From contig CAVUPU010000005.1 in NCBI GenBank assembly GCA_963743425.1, positions 1,054,001 to 1,118,000 of the forward strand: a stretch of 64,000 bases of DNA. The letters are read 5' to 3'. Numbering within the stretch: the first letter of the stretch is position 1; each line of letters opens with the position of its first letter. Shown here one piece after another: positions 45,809 through 55,531 of this stretch. This DNA comes from JAJVID01 sp963743425 (GTDB lineage Bacteria; Acidobacteriota; Blastocatellia; RBC074). Both the position numbers and the translations under genes were made by a program. The notes beneath the pieces were generated by a model. The model did no database searches, had not been told where the DNA came from, and saw nothing but the letters and a program-made list of their open reading frames with translations.

Positions 45809-46420
45809 GTGATACTGACCGTCGGAAGTAAGGTTGTTTATCCGTGTCAGGGCCCCTGCCTGGTTGGCGCGACTGTCAAGAGAGTCGTCGCTGGCGAGCC
45901 GAGAAATTTCTACCATCTGGTCGTCCTGGACGATAGCGGCGGCGAGTTGTTCGTCCCCGTGGATAAAGTCCAGGCCATCGGTATCCGCCCGCTGGTAAAG
46001 AGGTCTGATGTCCCGATGCTGCTAGGCCAGTTGATGAAGACAGCCGAAATGGCTAAGGACTGGAAGCAGCGCGCCAATGACATCCTAAGACTGTTCACCT
46101 CCGGATCGGCGATTGACCTGGCCGAGATCATTGGGTCACTGACTGAGTTGGGCAAGACGAAGGAGCTCTCGCTTCGTGAGAGATCGACCCTGGTAAGGGC
46201 GAGGAAGCTCCTGGTTTGCGAGATCTCTGAAGTTATGGGAGAGACAAAGAGCGCGGCCGAGGAACAGGTGGACCAGGCTCTCAAAGCGCGAAAGATTGCG
46301 GTTGTTAGCGGGAACCCAAATTATCAACCCATCGGCGAACTCACTGTCGGCGTCGCAGCAAGCCAAGAGCAACTAATCCAAGCCGGATGGAAGAACATTC
46401 CGAGAGCCGAGCAGCCGTAA
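45809..46420 (+). CDS. CarD-family transcriptional regulator, copy 2
   Basis: 203 residues. Same two-part structure as copy 1 (GSKVVYPCQGPCLVGATVKR, FYHLVVLDDSGGELFVPVDK, EISEVMGETKSAAEEQVDQA) with an extra C-terminal extension of about 35 residues (VSGNPNYQPIGELTVGVAAS). AGGAAGGAGA precedes the start codon. Predicted to bind RNA polymerase. Unlike copy 1 it is not next to groEL, but groES-groEL copy 2 lies 2 kb downstream on the same strand. Confidence 0.85.
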   Translation: MILTVGSKVVYPCQGPCLVGATVKRVVAGEPRNFYHLVVLDDSGGELFVPVDKVQAIGIRPLVKRSDVPMLLGQLMKTAEMAKDWKQRANDILRLFTSGSAIDLAEIIGSLTELGKTKELSLRERSTLVRARKLLVCEISEVMGETKSAAEEQVDQALKARKIAVVSGNPNYQPIGELTVGVAASQEQLIQAGWKNIPRAEQP

Positions 46421-46456
46421 ACAGCCAGCACAACCCAGGCGCCTTTCTTTCCAAAA

Positions 46457-46473
46457 TTGTCCAATACTGGACA
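46457..46473 (+). promoter_or_regulatory. TGTCCAATACTGGACA palindrome element, copy 3
   Basis: TTGTCCAATACTGGACA followed by GCGATTTATCCCGAACTGGC, identical in that flank to copy 5 at 52664. It precedes the glycine-zipper gene. Confidence 0.7.
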
Positions 46474-46539
46474 GCGATTTATCCCGAACTGGCCGATCAT
46501 CGGAAAGTTCAATCAACACTCAAACTAATCCTTCCGCAA

Positions 46540-47028
46540 GGATGCCCGCAAGGATGCGATCACTTATCGGAAGATGTTCCAATTACCTTAACTGCGCGGT
46601 CGCCTTCACAGTACGAAGGAGCCAGCATCGAAGGCCATGTCGCGCAGGTCAACCGCTCCGGACGAGTCTCGGGCCGGGCGGAGATGTCGTTCGAGTTCGA
46701 CCGCATCCGGCTGCGCGACGGCCGAACCTCCAACTTTGCCGGATACATTGACAGTGTCCGGACGGCGAGTGGTGAAACCGTCCGGGTTGATAACGAGGGA
46801 TGGGCGCAGGACGACGATAGCCAAACAGGCCGCACCGTGACGCGCGCGGGCATTGGGGCCGCGGTCGGCGCGGTGATTGGAGCGATTACCGGTGGCGGTA
46901 AAGGCGCGGCGATTGGCGCCGCAGTCGGCGCGGGCGCAGGCGCCGGAACGGTCATTGTTCAAGGCCGCGACGATCTCGATTTGATGAGCGGCGCGGAATT
47001 TAGGATCCGCGCGATCGCTCCTCGATAA
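46540..47028 (+). pseudogene. Glycine-zipper envelope protein lacking its start
   Basis: The frame (open from 46387) encodes VPITLTARSPSQYEGASIEG, a beta domain with SFEFDRIRLRDGRTSNFAGY, and a C-terminal glycine zipper (GIGAAVGAVIGAITGGGKGA AIGAAVGAGAGAG). Such proteins usually begin with a signal peptide; here none exists, and the ATGs after the promoter element are out of frame. Compared with the 52757 gene the start region appears altered by a short repeat of GCAAGGATGC. A second, more decayed fragment lies at 50927. Confidence 0.65.
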
Positions 47029-47135
47029 GACCTGTTCCGCGAAGTTTTAGGAGATAGGGAGATGCCAAAGGAGAGCAGATGGAACCAAATATTCAGAATG
47101 GAAATCGTCGCGTATCGAACACCAGGGAGGGCCGA

Positions 47136-47843
47136 ATGATCAGTCTCCGCAACGTCGCAATTTCAGTTTTTGGAGCCGTGATAACAGCGGCTCCGACCTA
47201 TTCACAAGACCTCTCCCGGTATCGGGAGTTCCAACTGGGAACAGATTTGCCCACGGTCGCAAAACAGATACGCGTGAAGCCTTCGGAGGCGAGGGCGATC
47301 CACGAGCGCCCGGCGGTGATTCAAGAGCTGGCGTGGCAGGCTCGCTTCACGGACTCTTCGCAGCGCGCGGACTCGGTCGGAAATATTCTTTTCAGATTTT
47401 ACAACGGGGAGCTTTACCGCCTGGTGGTCACTTATGATCGGGAGCGGACCGAAGGAATGACGGCCGAGGACATCGTCGAAGCTGTTTCGGCGAAGTACGG
47501 AACTGCCAATAGACCTACCGCCGAGATCATCCTCTCCGCGACCCATCTCTTTGCCGACGGCGAAAAGATGATTTTAGATCGGAGTGAACAGGTCATCGCG
47601 CGCTGGGAAGACTCGAAGTACTCGTTCAACCTCTTTCAGTTCTCCTCCGAGTCTACTTTTGGCTTGGTTGTGTATTCGAAACGGCTGGATGACTTGGCCC
47701 GGGCTGCAATCGTCGAGTCCGTCCGACTGGATAAGCAAGAAGCCCCTCAAAGAGAGCTCGAAAGTCGAAAGAAGAAGGATGAGGAGAACCGCGCCAAGCA
47801 AGAGAAGGCCAGGGGCGTGAACAAGCCGCCTTTTCGCCCTTAA
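47136..47843 (+). CDS. Secreted protein of unknown function with charged C-terminus
   Basis: 235 residues. Start ATG 47136 follows AGGGAGG. Signal peptide (MISLRNVAISVFGAVITAAP TYSQ), then a globular part (YREFQLGTDLPTVAKQIRVK, LFRFYNGELYRLVVTYDRER) and a Lys/Glu-rich tail (RELESRKKKDEENRAKQEKA). I have seen similar FQLGTDL proteins in Acidobacteriota but cannot name the family. Confidence 0.7.
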   Translation: MISLRNVAISVFGAVITAAPTYSQDLSRYREFQLGTDLPTVAKQIRVKPSEARAIHERPAVIQELAWQARFTDSSQRADSVGNILFRFYNGELYRLVVTYDRERTEGMTAEDIVEAVSAKYGTANRPTAEIILSATHLFADGEKMILDRSEQVIARWEDSKYSFNLFQFSSESTFGLVVYSKRLDDLARAAIVESVRLDKQEAPQRELESRKKKDEENRAKQEKARGVNKPPFRP

Positions 47844-48006
47844 GATAGAGGGATTGCTCCTACTGATACCAAGTATCACTGAACACACCACTCGCACGCT
47901 AGAGCTTTCACTGCGCGATAAGCAGAGAGTTAACGAGAAAAAATAAGGCGCGGTTGGAGCGAGCGCAAAAAACAGTAGGCGCAACCCCGCCTCTTTCTTT
48001 ACGAGA

Positions 48007-48023
48007 TTGTCCAATATTGCACC
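48007..48023 (+). promoter_or_regulatory. Palindrome element, copy 4
   Basis: TTGTCCAATATTGCACC, right arm mutated, followed by GCAATTTATTCCAGGCTAGC CGATCATCAG as in the other copies. About 105 bases before the gene at 48129. Confidence 0.6.
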
Positions 48024-48092
48024 GCAATTTATTCCAGGCTAGCCGATCATCAGTGTGGAATTTTAGAATTTACAGGACGCAAGGAGTTATCA

Positions 48093-48125
48093 ATGTCTGT
48101 TCAAGATGTCTTGAAAGGAGCCTGA
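48093..48125 (+). CDS. 10-residue frame, possible leader peptide or truncated start
   Basis: AAGGAG, then ATG and MSVQDVLKGA before TGA. The same start context (GGAGTTATCAATG) heads the genes at 41928 and 51384, so this is probably the stump of a related gene; the AAAGGAGCC inside it serves the next gene. Confidence 0.3.
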   Translation: MSVQDVLKGA

Positions 48126-48128
48126 TAC

Positions 48129-48416
48129 ATGCCCAATGCGAAATTTGAACAAGACCCTCTATGGTTCCAGCGCGGAGTCGACAATCTAAAAGAGGAAGTC
48201 GCAGTTCTAGAAACTCAGCTTGCCGAGTTAGAGCAGAAGAATCTCCGTTCCCACGTTCTGTTCCAGAAGCTAGGCGAGTACTTCGGTTTTGGAGCTGCTG
48301 GAAAACTAGGATGGGCCCGATTCAAGCTCAATTTCAAACAGGAACAATTGGATCGCTTCGAGGCTCAGCCTGGGATGCTGAAAGTAACAGCGCCTGAGCC
48401 CCCAATTTATCAGTAA
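48129..48416 (+). CDS. Coiled-coil hypothetical protein
   Basis: 95 residues. A central coiled coil (LKEEVAVLETQLAELEQKN) is followed by GEYFGFGAAGKLGWARFKLN. AAAGGAG is 8 bases before ATG. It precedes groES by 26 bases on the same strand and might be co-transcribed with the chaperonins. Not recognised. Confidence 0.65.
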   Translation: MPNAKFEQDPLWFQRGVDNLKEEVAVLETQLAELEQKNLRSHVLFQKLGEYFGFGAAGKLGWARFKLNFKQEQLDRFEAQPGMLKVTAPEPPIYQ

Positions 48417-48442
48417 ATCAAAAGGAATAAGGATAAAGAACT

Positions 48443-48784
48443 ATGGCTACTAACATCAGACCCCTGCACGATCGTGTGGTCGTGCGTCGGATTGCAGAGG
48501 GCGAGCAGACGCGCGGCGGGATCATCATCCCGGACACCGCTCAAGAGAGGCCGCAGGAGGGTGAAGTCGTGGCGGTCGGCGAAGGCAAGTACCGCACAGA
48601 TGGCGTCAGACAATTGCTCGATGTACGCGCAGGCGACCGCGTGCTATTCGGCAAGTACAGCGGCTCCGAGATCAAGCTCGATGGCGAAGAACTGTTGATC
48701 ATGCGCGAGGATGAGATCTTCGGCATCGTCGAACGCGCTGGCGCCGTGGCCAATTCCGGCAACGGCAAAAAACGCGGCAAGTAG
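48443..48784 (+). CDS. groES: 10-kDa co-chaperonin GroES
   Basis: 113 residues: IRPLHDRVVVRRIAEGEQTR GGIIIPDTAQERPQ with the mobile loop, and DRVLFGKYSGSEIKLDGEEL. The C-terminal tail (RAGAVANSGNGKKRGK) is about 12 residues longer than usual. AAGGAATAAGG precedes ATG. It caps the GroEL encoded 62 bases downstream. Confidence 0.96.
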   Translation: MATNIRPLHDRVVVRRIAEGEQTRGGIIIPDTAQERPQEGEVVAVGEGKYRTDGVRQLLDVRAGDRVLFGKYSGSEIKLDGEELLIMREDEIFGIVERAGAVANSGNGKKRGK

Positions 48785-48846
48785 CTCCCGAACAGTCTCG
48801 GCGCTTTTACATCACAACGATATTGAATAAAGAGAGAGAGAAAGAC

Positions 48847-50471
<1,625 letters not shown>

Positions 50472-50481
<10 letters not shown>

Positions 50482-50609
50482 GGCAATGAGGTTAAGTTAG
50501 GCATAGTGGGACAAGATGGCATCTTGTCCCACTTAACAATTTTGCTATCTTTAAAGTGGGACAAGATGCCATCTTGTCCCACTAACTTAACCTCATTGGG
50601 CTTTTAGGG
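50472..50609. mobile_element. 114-bp palindromic element inserted at the groEL stop, with 12-bp target duplication
   Basis: GGGCTTTTAGGG occurs at 50472-50483 and 50598-50609. Between them AATGAGGTTAAGTTAG and its complement form the ends, each followed by an internal hairpin AGTGGGACAAGATG.CATCTTGTCCCACT. No coding capacity. Confidence 0.9.
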
Positions 50610-50713
50610 GCTTCTCTGAATTAAAGCAGGAAGAGCGTATCTTGATTTCAACCGGCCTTTGCTTTATCAGTTGCTGAGAGCATCCCGCACAACGGACCGT
50701 AATCAGGAGGCGT

Positions 50714-50887
50714 ATGCTTTATTGGGATGAATTAAAAGCGAAGTTCAGCGACGGCAGTAAGGCAAGTTTCTATCGCGCGAAAGTGCCCGGAGGTTGGCTG
50801 GTAGGGATATTCTTAGGCGGCCAGGCAGTGAGCATCACTTTTTATCCCGACCCCGATCATAAATGGGATGGATCGTCGCTGCATTAA
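50714..50887 (+). CDS. Small hypothetical protein
   Basis: 57 residues: MLYWDELKAKFSDGSKASFY, RAKVPGGWLVGIFLGGQAVS, ending FYPDPDHKWDGSSLH. CAGGAGG lies 7 bases before ATG, a strong start. Beta-rich and soluble. Below common length cut-offs. No family recognised. Confidence 0.7.
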   Translation: MLYWDELKAKFSDGSKASFYRAKVPGGWLVGIFLGGQAVSITFYPDPDHKWDGSSLH

Positions 50888-50926
50888 GGACGCGCGCTCT
50901 AAATTGTGATGTAACGCGCCTTTTAC

Positions 50927-51087
50927 CTTAACGGCGCCGGCGCCTTCACAGTACGAAGGAGCCAGCATCGACGGCCATGTCGCGCAGGTCAACAGCTCCG
51001 GACGAGTCTCGGGCCGCGCCGAGTTGTCATTCTAGTTCGATCGCATCCGGCTACGCGATGGCGACGCCTCCAACTTCGCCGGATACC
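50927..51087 (+). pseudogene. Fragment of the glycine-zipper gene
   Basis: Closely matches 46590-46750 (TTCACAGTACGAAGGAGCCA, CATGTCGCGCAGGTCAAC) but has an in-frame TAG at the SFEF position (CATTCTAGTTCGAT) and breaks off before the glycine zipper. Confidence 0.85.
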
Positions 51088-51124
51088 TTCTTTGGTTGAC
51101 AAAGCCGCCCAATAAGCATAGTGT

Positions 51125-51205
51125 GGTTAAGAACTGAGCTTGGCTCACTCTCTTTATCAGATCCTCTGGAATCATCCGGACTACCTGAACCACACGGCTC
51201 ACCTT
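51125..51205 (+). promoter_or_regulatory. Two-hairpin leader element, copy e
   Basis: GAACTGAGCTTGGCTCACTC then CTGGAATCATCCGG, then CTGAACCACACGGCTCACC. No gene follows directly; the next element copy and a gene lie downstream, so this copy is orphaned. Confidence 0.6.
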
Positions 51206-51285
51206 CCGAATCGAGGACAAAATCATCCCGTTTCTATTGGCGCTAACGCTCCGAGATAATCTCGGTCGTTCGCCCAAATTTTAAG

Positions 51286-51362
51286 ACGGCTGAGAAGAGG
51301 GCTAAGCTCGTTCTCTCCTTCGGCCTCTGCTGGAATCATCCAGACTATCCGAACCAATAGCT
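51286..51362 (+). promoter_or_regulatory. Two-hairpin leader element, copy f
   Basis: GGGCTAAGCTC (one G-T pair) and CTGGAATCATCCAG, then CCGAACCAATAGCTCACTT into TGGAG of the gene at 51384. Confidence 0.65.
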
Positions 51363-51383
51363 CACTTATCGATGGAGTTATCA

Positions 51384-51653
51384 ATGTTTATTCAAGACGA
51401 CCTGCGTGACCTCAAAGCGGCTTCCGGCGACTGGTTCCCCATCCTTAAATTTCTCACTATGTTTATTGGGGCGGTGGTCGGGCCACTCGTGTTGTTAGTT
51501 GTTGGCGGGCGCGATTCGGGAACACTGTCGGAGACCGGCCTGGCGTGGTCTTTCATAGCGATCACACTGCTGCTCCTCATAAGCCTGGGCGCCGGCTTAT
51601 CGATGTTTAGTCGCGAGACGAGAGTTCCCTCTATCAGCCCGAAGCACATCTGA
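51384..51653 (+). CDS. Small two-helix membrane protein
   Basis: 89 residues from ATG 51384 (MFIQDDLRDLKAASGDWFPI). Two hydrophobic helices (FLTMFIGAVVGPLVLLVVGG; WSFIAITLLLLISLGAGLSM). GGAG is 9 bases upstream of ATG and the two-hairpin leader precedes it. Unknown function; the start MFIQDD resembles MSVQDV at 48093 and MSIQHV at 41928. Confidence 0.7.
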   Translation: MFIQDDLRDLKAASGDWFPILKFLTMFIGAVVGPLVLLVVGGRDSGTLSETGLAWSFIAITLLLLISLGAGLSMFSRETRVPSISPKHI

Positions 51654-51770
51654 AAGTGATGGGCGTGAACGCGAAAGCCAATCATTTGCAGGGGGTGGAC
51701 TGGAATGCAATAAACGATGATGAGAGGCCGCCGTTTTCATCCACCATGGGCATCGAAAGGTGACACGATT

Positions 51771-52550
51771 ATGATTCAAGAGACTCCTCAAGCCGAGCGG
51801 TTCAAACAACAATTGCGCGATTCGTTGCGGCAAGAGACCCAGGATTCGCGCGCCATCAAGATCGCGAAACACGATCACGTCTACACTTGTGGAGACCGCG
51901 CCGAGATGATCTATTTCATCGAAAGCGGACAGATCAAACTGCTCATGCTTTCGCCAGAAGGGAAAGAGTGTCTTCTCGCCATCCACACGGCGGGAGATAT
52001 TTTTGGCGAACTGTGTCTCTCCGGGTCAGGCTCACGTCTGGAAACAGCGACAGCCATGGGAGAGACGCACTTAAAACAAATCCCTCGTTCCAGCTTCTTT
52101 GCGCGTTTAGGGCGCGACTCATTATTCGAGGGCTTCGTGCAGTACCTGGCGGCGCGCATTGCCGATCAACAGCAGGTCATCGCCAATCTGGTGACGGCTG
52201 ACAGCGAACAGCGACTGGGCAAGACGTTATTGCAACTGGCCAGAAAACTCGGCAAGCAAGACCCTCGCAGCATACGCATCGAGCACAAAATTTCACACGA
52301 AGAATTGTCGGAGATGGTCGGTACCACAAGGCCCCGGATCAGCAAGTTTATGCAGAGATTTCGGATCCTTGGGTTGATTGAGACAAGCGCAGAGCACTTT
52401 CTCATTATCAAAGAAAAGAAGCTTACTGATTACCTGGCTCAGATCATTAACTCCAGGACGCCGCAAGCAGGTATCAGACCGCCTGGACAGCTCAATTTAA
52501 CCGTTGAGCGACGGCCATCAAGTCAAGCTGCAGCTATAAGCCTGGTTTAG
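51771..52550 (+). CDS. Crp/Fnr-family transcriptional regulator
   Basis: 259 residues. Sensory beta-roll about residues 30-130 (HVYTCGDRAEMIYFIESGQI, LLMLSPEGKECLLAIHTAGD IFGEL), dimer helix, and winged helix-turn-helix (ISHEELSEMVGTTRPRISKF MQRF). Cysteines (TCGD, KECL, ELCL) are present but not in an Fnr cluster arrangement. A candidate regulator of the surrounding repeated promoters. A mutilated copy is at 45112. Confidence 0.9.
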   Translation: MIQETPQAERFKQQLRDSLRQETQDSRAIKIAKHDHVYTCGDRAEMIYFIESGQIKLLMLSPEGKECLLAIHTAGDIFGELCLSGSGSRLETATAMGETHLKQIPRSSFFARLGRDSLFEGFVQYLAARIADQQQVIANLVTADSEQRLGKTLLQLARKLGKQDPRSIRIEHKISHEELSEMVGTTRPRISKFMQRFRILGLIETSAEHFLIIKEKKLTDYLAQIINSRTPQAGIRPPGQLNLTVERRPSSQAAAISLV

Positions 52551-52663
52551 ATTCGACGATCGCTTAGCGGGATACCAAATTCCTCAGTTCGACTGATAGG
52601 CAGAGCAGATCATTCCAGGCGCCAAAAACAGTCCACCTAACCCAGGCGCCTTTCTTTCCGAAA

Positions 52664-52680
52664 TTGTCCAATATTGGACA
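52664..52680 (+). promoter_or_regulatory. TGTCCAATATTGGACA palindrome element, copy 5
   Basis: Perfect palindrome followed by GCGATTTATCCCGAACTGGC and GATCATCAGAAAGTTCAATC; identity with copy 3 extends about 100 bases, to CCTTCCGCAAGGA. The gene at 52757 starts 77 bases downstream. Confidence 0.75.
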
Positions 52681-52756
52681 GCGATTTATCCCGAACTGGC
52701 CGATCATCAGAAAGTTCAATCAACACTCAAACCAATCCTTCCGCAAGGAGATAACA

Positions 52757-53137
52757 ATGGCAGACACAATCAAAATGGGAACAATTCTGATCACGGAGGG
52801 CACCCTTTTGCCAGAATCCCTATCGCTCGAAAGCGAGGCTTACGCTTATGGATGGAGACTGGTCAAGAATCTCGACAGTAAGGGATTGGATCAAATAATC
52901 GGCCAGGCGGGATGGAACTTTTTCTACGTCGCCGGTGTGATTGAGACGAACGCCTTCGGTTCCGACGAAAAAAAGACTACCCGCAAGGCGATCAAGCAGA
53001 TCATCGCGAACCTGAAATCGAAGAACTTTAATTGCCTGGAAATCACGCGTGTGGCCGCGAAACGATCGTTGGGAATACCCTACGTGAGGGTTTCCGCCCA
53101 CTCGCGGCATATCCAGGAAGGTCAGGCTCTTTCTTGA
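52757..53137 (+). CDS. Conserved hypothetical protein
   Basis: 126 residues: MADTIKMGTILITEGTLLPE, YAYGWRLVKNLDSKGLDQII, GWNFFYVAGVIETNAFGSDE, ending HSRHIQEGQALS. CAAGGAG precedes ATG. Mixed alpha/beta, no signal peptide. Not recognised; its promoter element suggests it belongs to the island regulon. Confidence 0.7.
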   Translation: MADTIKMGTILITEGTLLPESLSLESEAYAYGWRLVKNLDSKGLDQIIGQAGWNFFYVAGVIETNAFGSDEKKTTRKAIKQIIANLKSKNFNCLEITRVAAKRSLGIPYVRVSAHSRHIQEGQALS

Positions 53138-53221
53138 GAATAGGCGTCGGCCAAAGCAAAGCGCGCAGGAGAATTATGTCAAAAGGCGCCTTTTCGCCCT
53201 TAAGCAGAAGGAGGAATGAAG

Positions 53222-53560
53222 ATGAACATCATCAAACGCACACTAAACGACGTCACAGTTCTGGATCTCGAGGGCAACCTCGCTCTGGAAGGAAACAAGC
53301 TGTTTAGACAGCAGGTCGCCGCCACTATTGACGCAGGCGCCCGTAGGTTGATCCTAAACCTGGCGGGGGTTCCCTACATGGACAGCAGTGGGCTGGGCGA
53401 ACTAATCTCCTGCTATACCGCCATGCAAAAGTTAAGCGGAAGCGTCAAACTGCTCCACCTCAATGATCGGCTGCAACAGTTGTTGGTCATCACGAAGCTC
53501 AGCTCCTTGCTTGAGACGTTCGACTCCGAGTCGGCGGCGGTTTCCAGCTTTGCCCCGTGA
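53222..53560 (+). CDS. STAS-domain anti-sigma-factor antagonist
   Basis: 112 residues from ATG 53222, because GGAGG is 7 bases upstream (only 1 base from the ATG at 53216). TVLDLEGNLALEGNKLFRQQ and LILNLAGVPYMDSSGLGELI SCY, with the Ser of MDSSG being the usual phosphorylation site in SpoIIAA-like proteins. It would release a sigma factor by binding its anti-sigma kinase; no kinase gene is present in the window. Confidence 0.9.
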   Translation: MNIIKRTLNDVTVLDLEGNLALEGNKLFRQQVAATIDAGARRLILNLAGVPYMDSSGLGELISCYTAMQKLSGSVKLLHLNDRLQQLLVITKLSSLLETFDSESAAVSSFAP

Positions 53561-53569
53561 ACCGAAAAA

Positions 53570-54112
53570 ATGAAACGGATCCTTATAATCTGTACGCTGG
53601 CAGTTGCGGTGTCGTCCCTTGCTCTCGGTCAAACGAAGGACAAGCAGGCGGACCAGAAAAAGGCAGGCGCAAATAGCCAGGCCGAGCAGGAGATCATGAA
53701 GCGGGAAAATGAGTTAGTAGAAGCCGGATTGCGTGGTGACGCGGCAGCGACCGACCGTCTCATGGATGACGACTACTTCTTCATGACTCGCGATGGCGTG
53801 GTGCATGAAAACCTGAAAGCGGCTCTGCTAGTAAGGATGAAGTCCGGTGAGAGCAGGGCGGATTTGTTGGAAAGGATGAAATCTGGCGAGAGTGGTGAAC
53901 CCACGCCTCAGCCCACTAAGATCGACGACACTCAAGTCCACATCTACGGAGATACGGGTGTGGTCATCGTGCGTTCGTCATACAAAAGCCGGGACAAAGA
54001 TGGAAGAGTCGTCGAGATTCCCACCCGATACTTGCACGTGTGGGCGCGTCAACAAGGGCGGTGGCGCCTCGTCGCCGGGAGCTCAACCCGCATCGAACAA
54101 ACCAAACCATAA
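53570..54112 (+). CDS. Secreted DUF4440/SnoaL-like protein
   Basis: 180 residues: signal peptide MKRILIICTLAVAVSSLALG, then a helical start (AEQEIMKRENELVEAGLRGD), AATDRLMDDDYFFMTRDGVV and the closing YLHVWARQQGRWRLVAGSST. The NTF2-type fold is interrupted by a near-duplicate MKSGES...MKSGES insertion of about 15 residues. It follows the STAS gene by 9 bases, so may be co-transcribed. Reaction, if any, unknown. Confidence 0.82.
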   Translation: MKRILIICTLAVAVSSLALGQTKDKQADQKKAGANSQAEQEIMKRENELVEAGLRGDAAATDRLMDDDYFFMTRDGVVHENLKAALLVRMKSGESRADLLERMKSGESGEPTPQPTKIDDTQVHIYGDTGVVIVRSSYKSRDKDGRVVEIPTRYLHVWARQQGRWRLVAGSSTRIEQTKP

Positions 54113-54132
54113 CGAATAGGAGATCATTATTT

Positions 54133-54396
54133 ATGTCAGTTAAATTGTTTGTCGGTAATCTCACGCAAGAGACTACCAGTACGGAAATCCGCGATCTATT
54201 CAGCGCCGTCGGCCTGGTGGAAACGTGTCAGTTGATTGCCGACCGGGAGACTGGACGCTCAAGGGGCTTTGGGTTCGTTGAGATGAATTCAAGAGAGGCG
54301 GCTGACGCGGTCAAAGAGAAATTCAACGGGCACGACCTGCATGGAAACACGCTCAAAGTGAACGAGGCAAAGCCGAGAATCGAGAAGCAGCAATAA
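54133..54396 (+). CDS. RRM RNA-binding protein (RRM 5 of 6)
   Basis: 87 residues from ATG 54133, after TAGGAGA. KLFVGNLTQETTSTEIRDLF and RSRGFGFVEM. No Gly-rich tail. It is the closest relative of RRM 2 at 35072. Confidence 0.92.
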   Translation: MSVKLFVGNLTQETTSTEIRDLFSAVGLVETCQLIADRETGRSRGFGFVEMNSREAADAVKEKFNGHDLHGNTLKVNEAKPRIEKQQ

Positions 54397-54611
54397 CGGC
54401 TCACGCCGATGTCATTCATCGCCGCTGAATGATCAGGGGTTATCAACGCTGTAAGCCTCAAGCGGGGCCCGGCGGCGACATGACGGGCTTTTGAAATCCT
54501 TTCCCGTTTCGAGCAGGCGTGATCTATTAAGTAATGGCCTGGGAAGCGCGCTCGTTCCGGCGCCTCCCTCAGCCTTAAACAGCGCCCCCACAATCTATCG
54601 AAAGGCGAAGA

Positions 54612-54992
54612 ATGGCCGAAGTTGAATTCTCAGACATCACAATCATTGGCAATAGCGCGGCTAAAACACCACGCAAAGAAGGCAAAACCAAAGAGGGTAA
54701 AGACCAATTCCTCATCACATTCAGTCTCTCAAGGAACGCGCAGGGCCCCTGGATCGAGACCTTCAATCGAGTATGGGGAAAGCACAGTAATGAGCCTCCT
54801 TTATTACCACTGCCAATGGTGAGAGATGACCAGATTCAAATCGCCTGTCCGTTTGACGATCAACTGCAAGGTCACTTGGACAATCTCAAGCAGGTAGTAG
54901 CCACGACAAACCAAGTGTACCGCGCACAACTTCAGGCGACGGATGATGAGAAACGTAATCATGATGAGCTTCTCCAAAAGCTCAGGTTTTGA
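54612..54992 (+). CDS. Conserved hypothetical protein
   Basis: 126 residues: MAEVEFSDITIIGNSAAKTP, KEGKDQFLITFSLSRNAQGP, WIETFNRVWGKHSNEPPLLP, ending in a coiled-coil segment (QATDDEKRNHDELLQKLRF). AAAGGCGAAG precedes ATG. Soluble. Not recognised. Confidence 0.65.
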   Translation: MAEVEFSDITIIGNSAAKTPRKEGKTKEGKDQFLITFSLSRNAQGPWIETFNRVWGKHSNEPPLLPLPMVRDDQIQIACPFDDQLQGHLDNLKQVVATTNQVYRAQLQATDDEKRNHDELLQKLRF

Positions 54993-55080
54993 CTGAGGCG
55001 CCTGATGACTGAGAGTAAATTGGCGCCAGTGATGAAACCGCCGATCATTGATAAACAAGAGACAATAAGAGGCCGAAACC

Positions 55081-55386
55081 ATGAAGTCTGACATAAGTAT
55101 TAATAAGTTCCTCAAGGTGGTGATTGCTACCCAGCGCGCCAAACAAATTCGGAAAGGCGCGCGTGCGCTTGTTCAAAGTTCAAGTTCGAGGGCTACACGC
55201 ATCGCGATCGAAGAGGTCGAGCAAGGGATGATCGGCTTCGAATTCATACCCGAGGACCCGGACTCGAAAAGTGGGCGCGCTAATCGAGCAGATCGCGGGC
55301 GGGATGATATGGTAGAGGACAATCGCGATATAACCAATCAGCCATCTGTCGCAAGTTATACATCTGTCGCAAGACTTGGCGACTAA
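55081..55386 (+). CDS. rpoZ: RNA polymerase omega subunit, copy 2
   Basis: 101 residues: INKFLKVVIATQRAKQIRKG ARALVQ and ATRIAIEEVEQGMIGFEFIP. Paralogue of copy 1 with a different tail that repeats PSVASYTSVAR. GAGG precedes ATG. Which copy, if either, is the housekeeping subunit is not evident, since neither is next to gmk or spoT as in most genomes. Confidence 0.85.
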   Translation: MKSDISINKFLKVVIATQRAKQIRKGARALVQSSSSRATRIAIEEVEQGMIGFEFIPEDPDSKSGRANRADRGRDDMVEDNRDITNQPSVASYTSVARLGD

Positions 55387-55531
55387 ATGCTTGTCTCTTT
55401 CCTATTCATCGTTGTGTTGGCCCGGACCTGAAGATGGCTTTCCGTTGTAAAACTATCGGTATGAATGAAGTGGCATAAAGTCGGATTAAGTGGTACGTTG
55501 TCGTATGAGCTTATGAACAAGGAGCCCTACT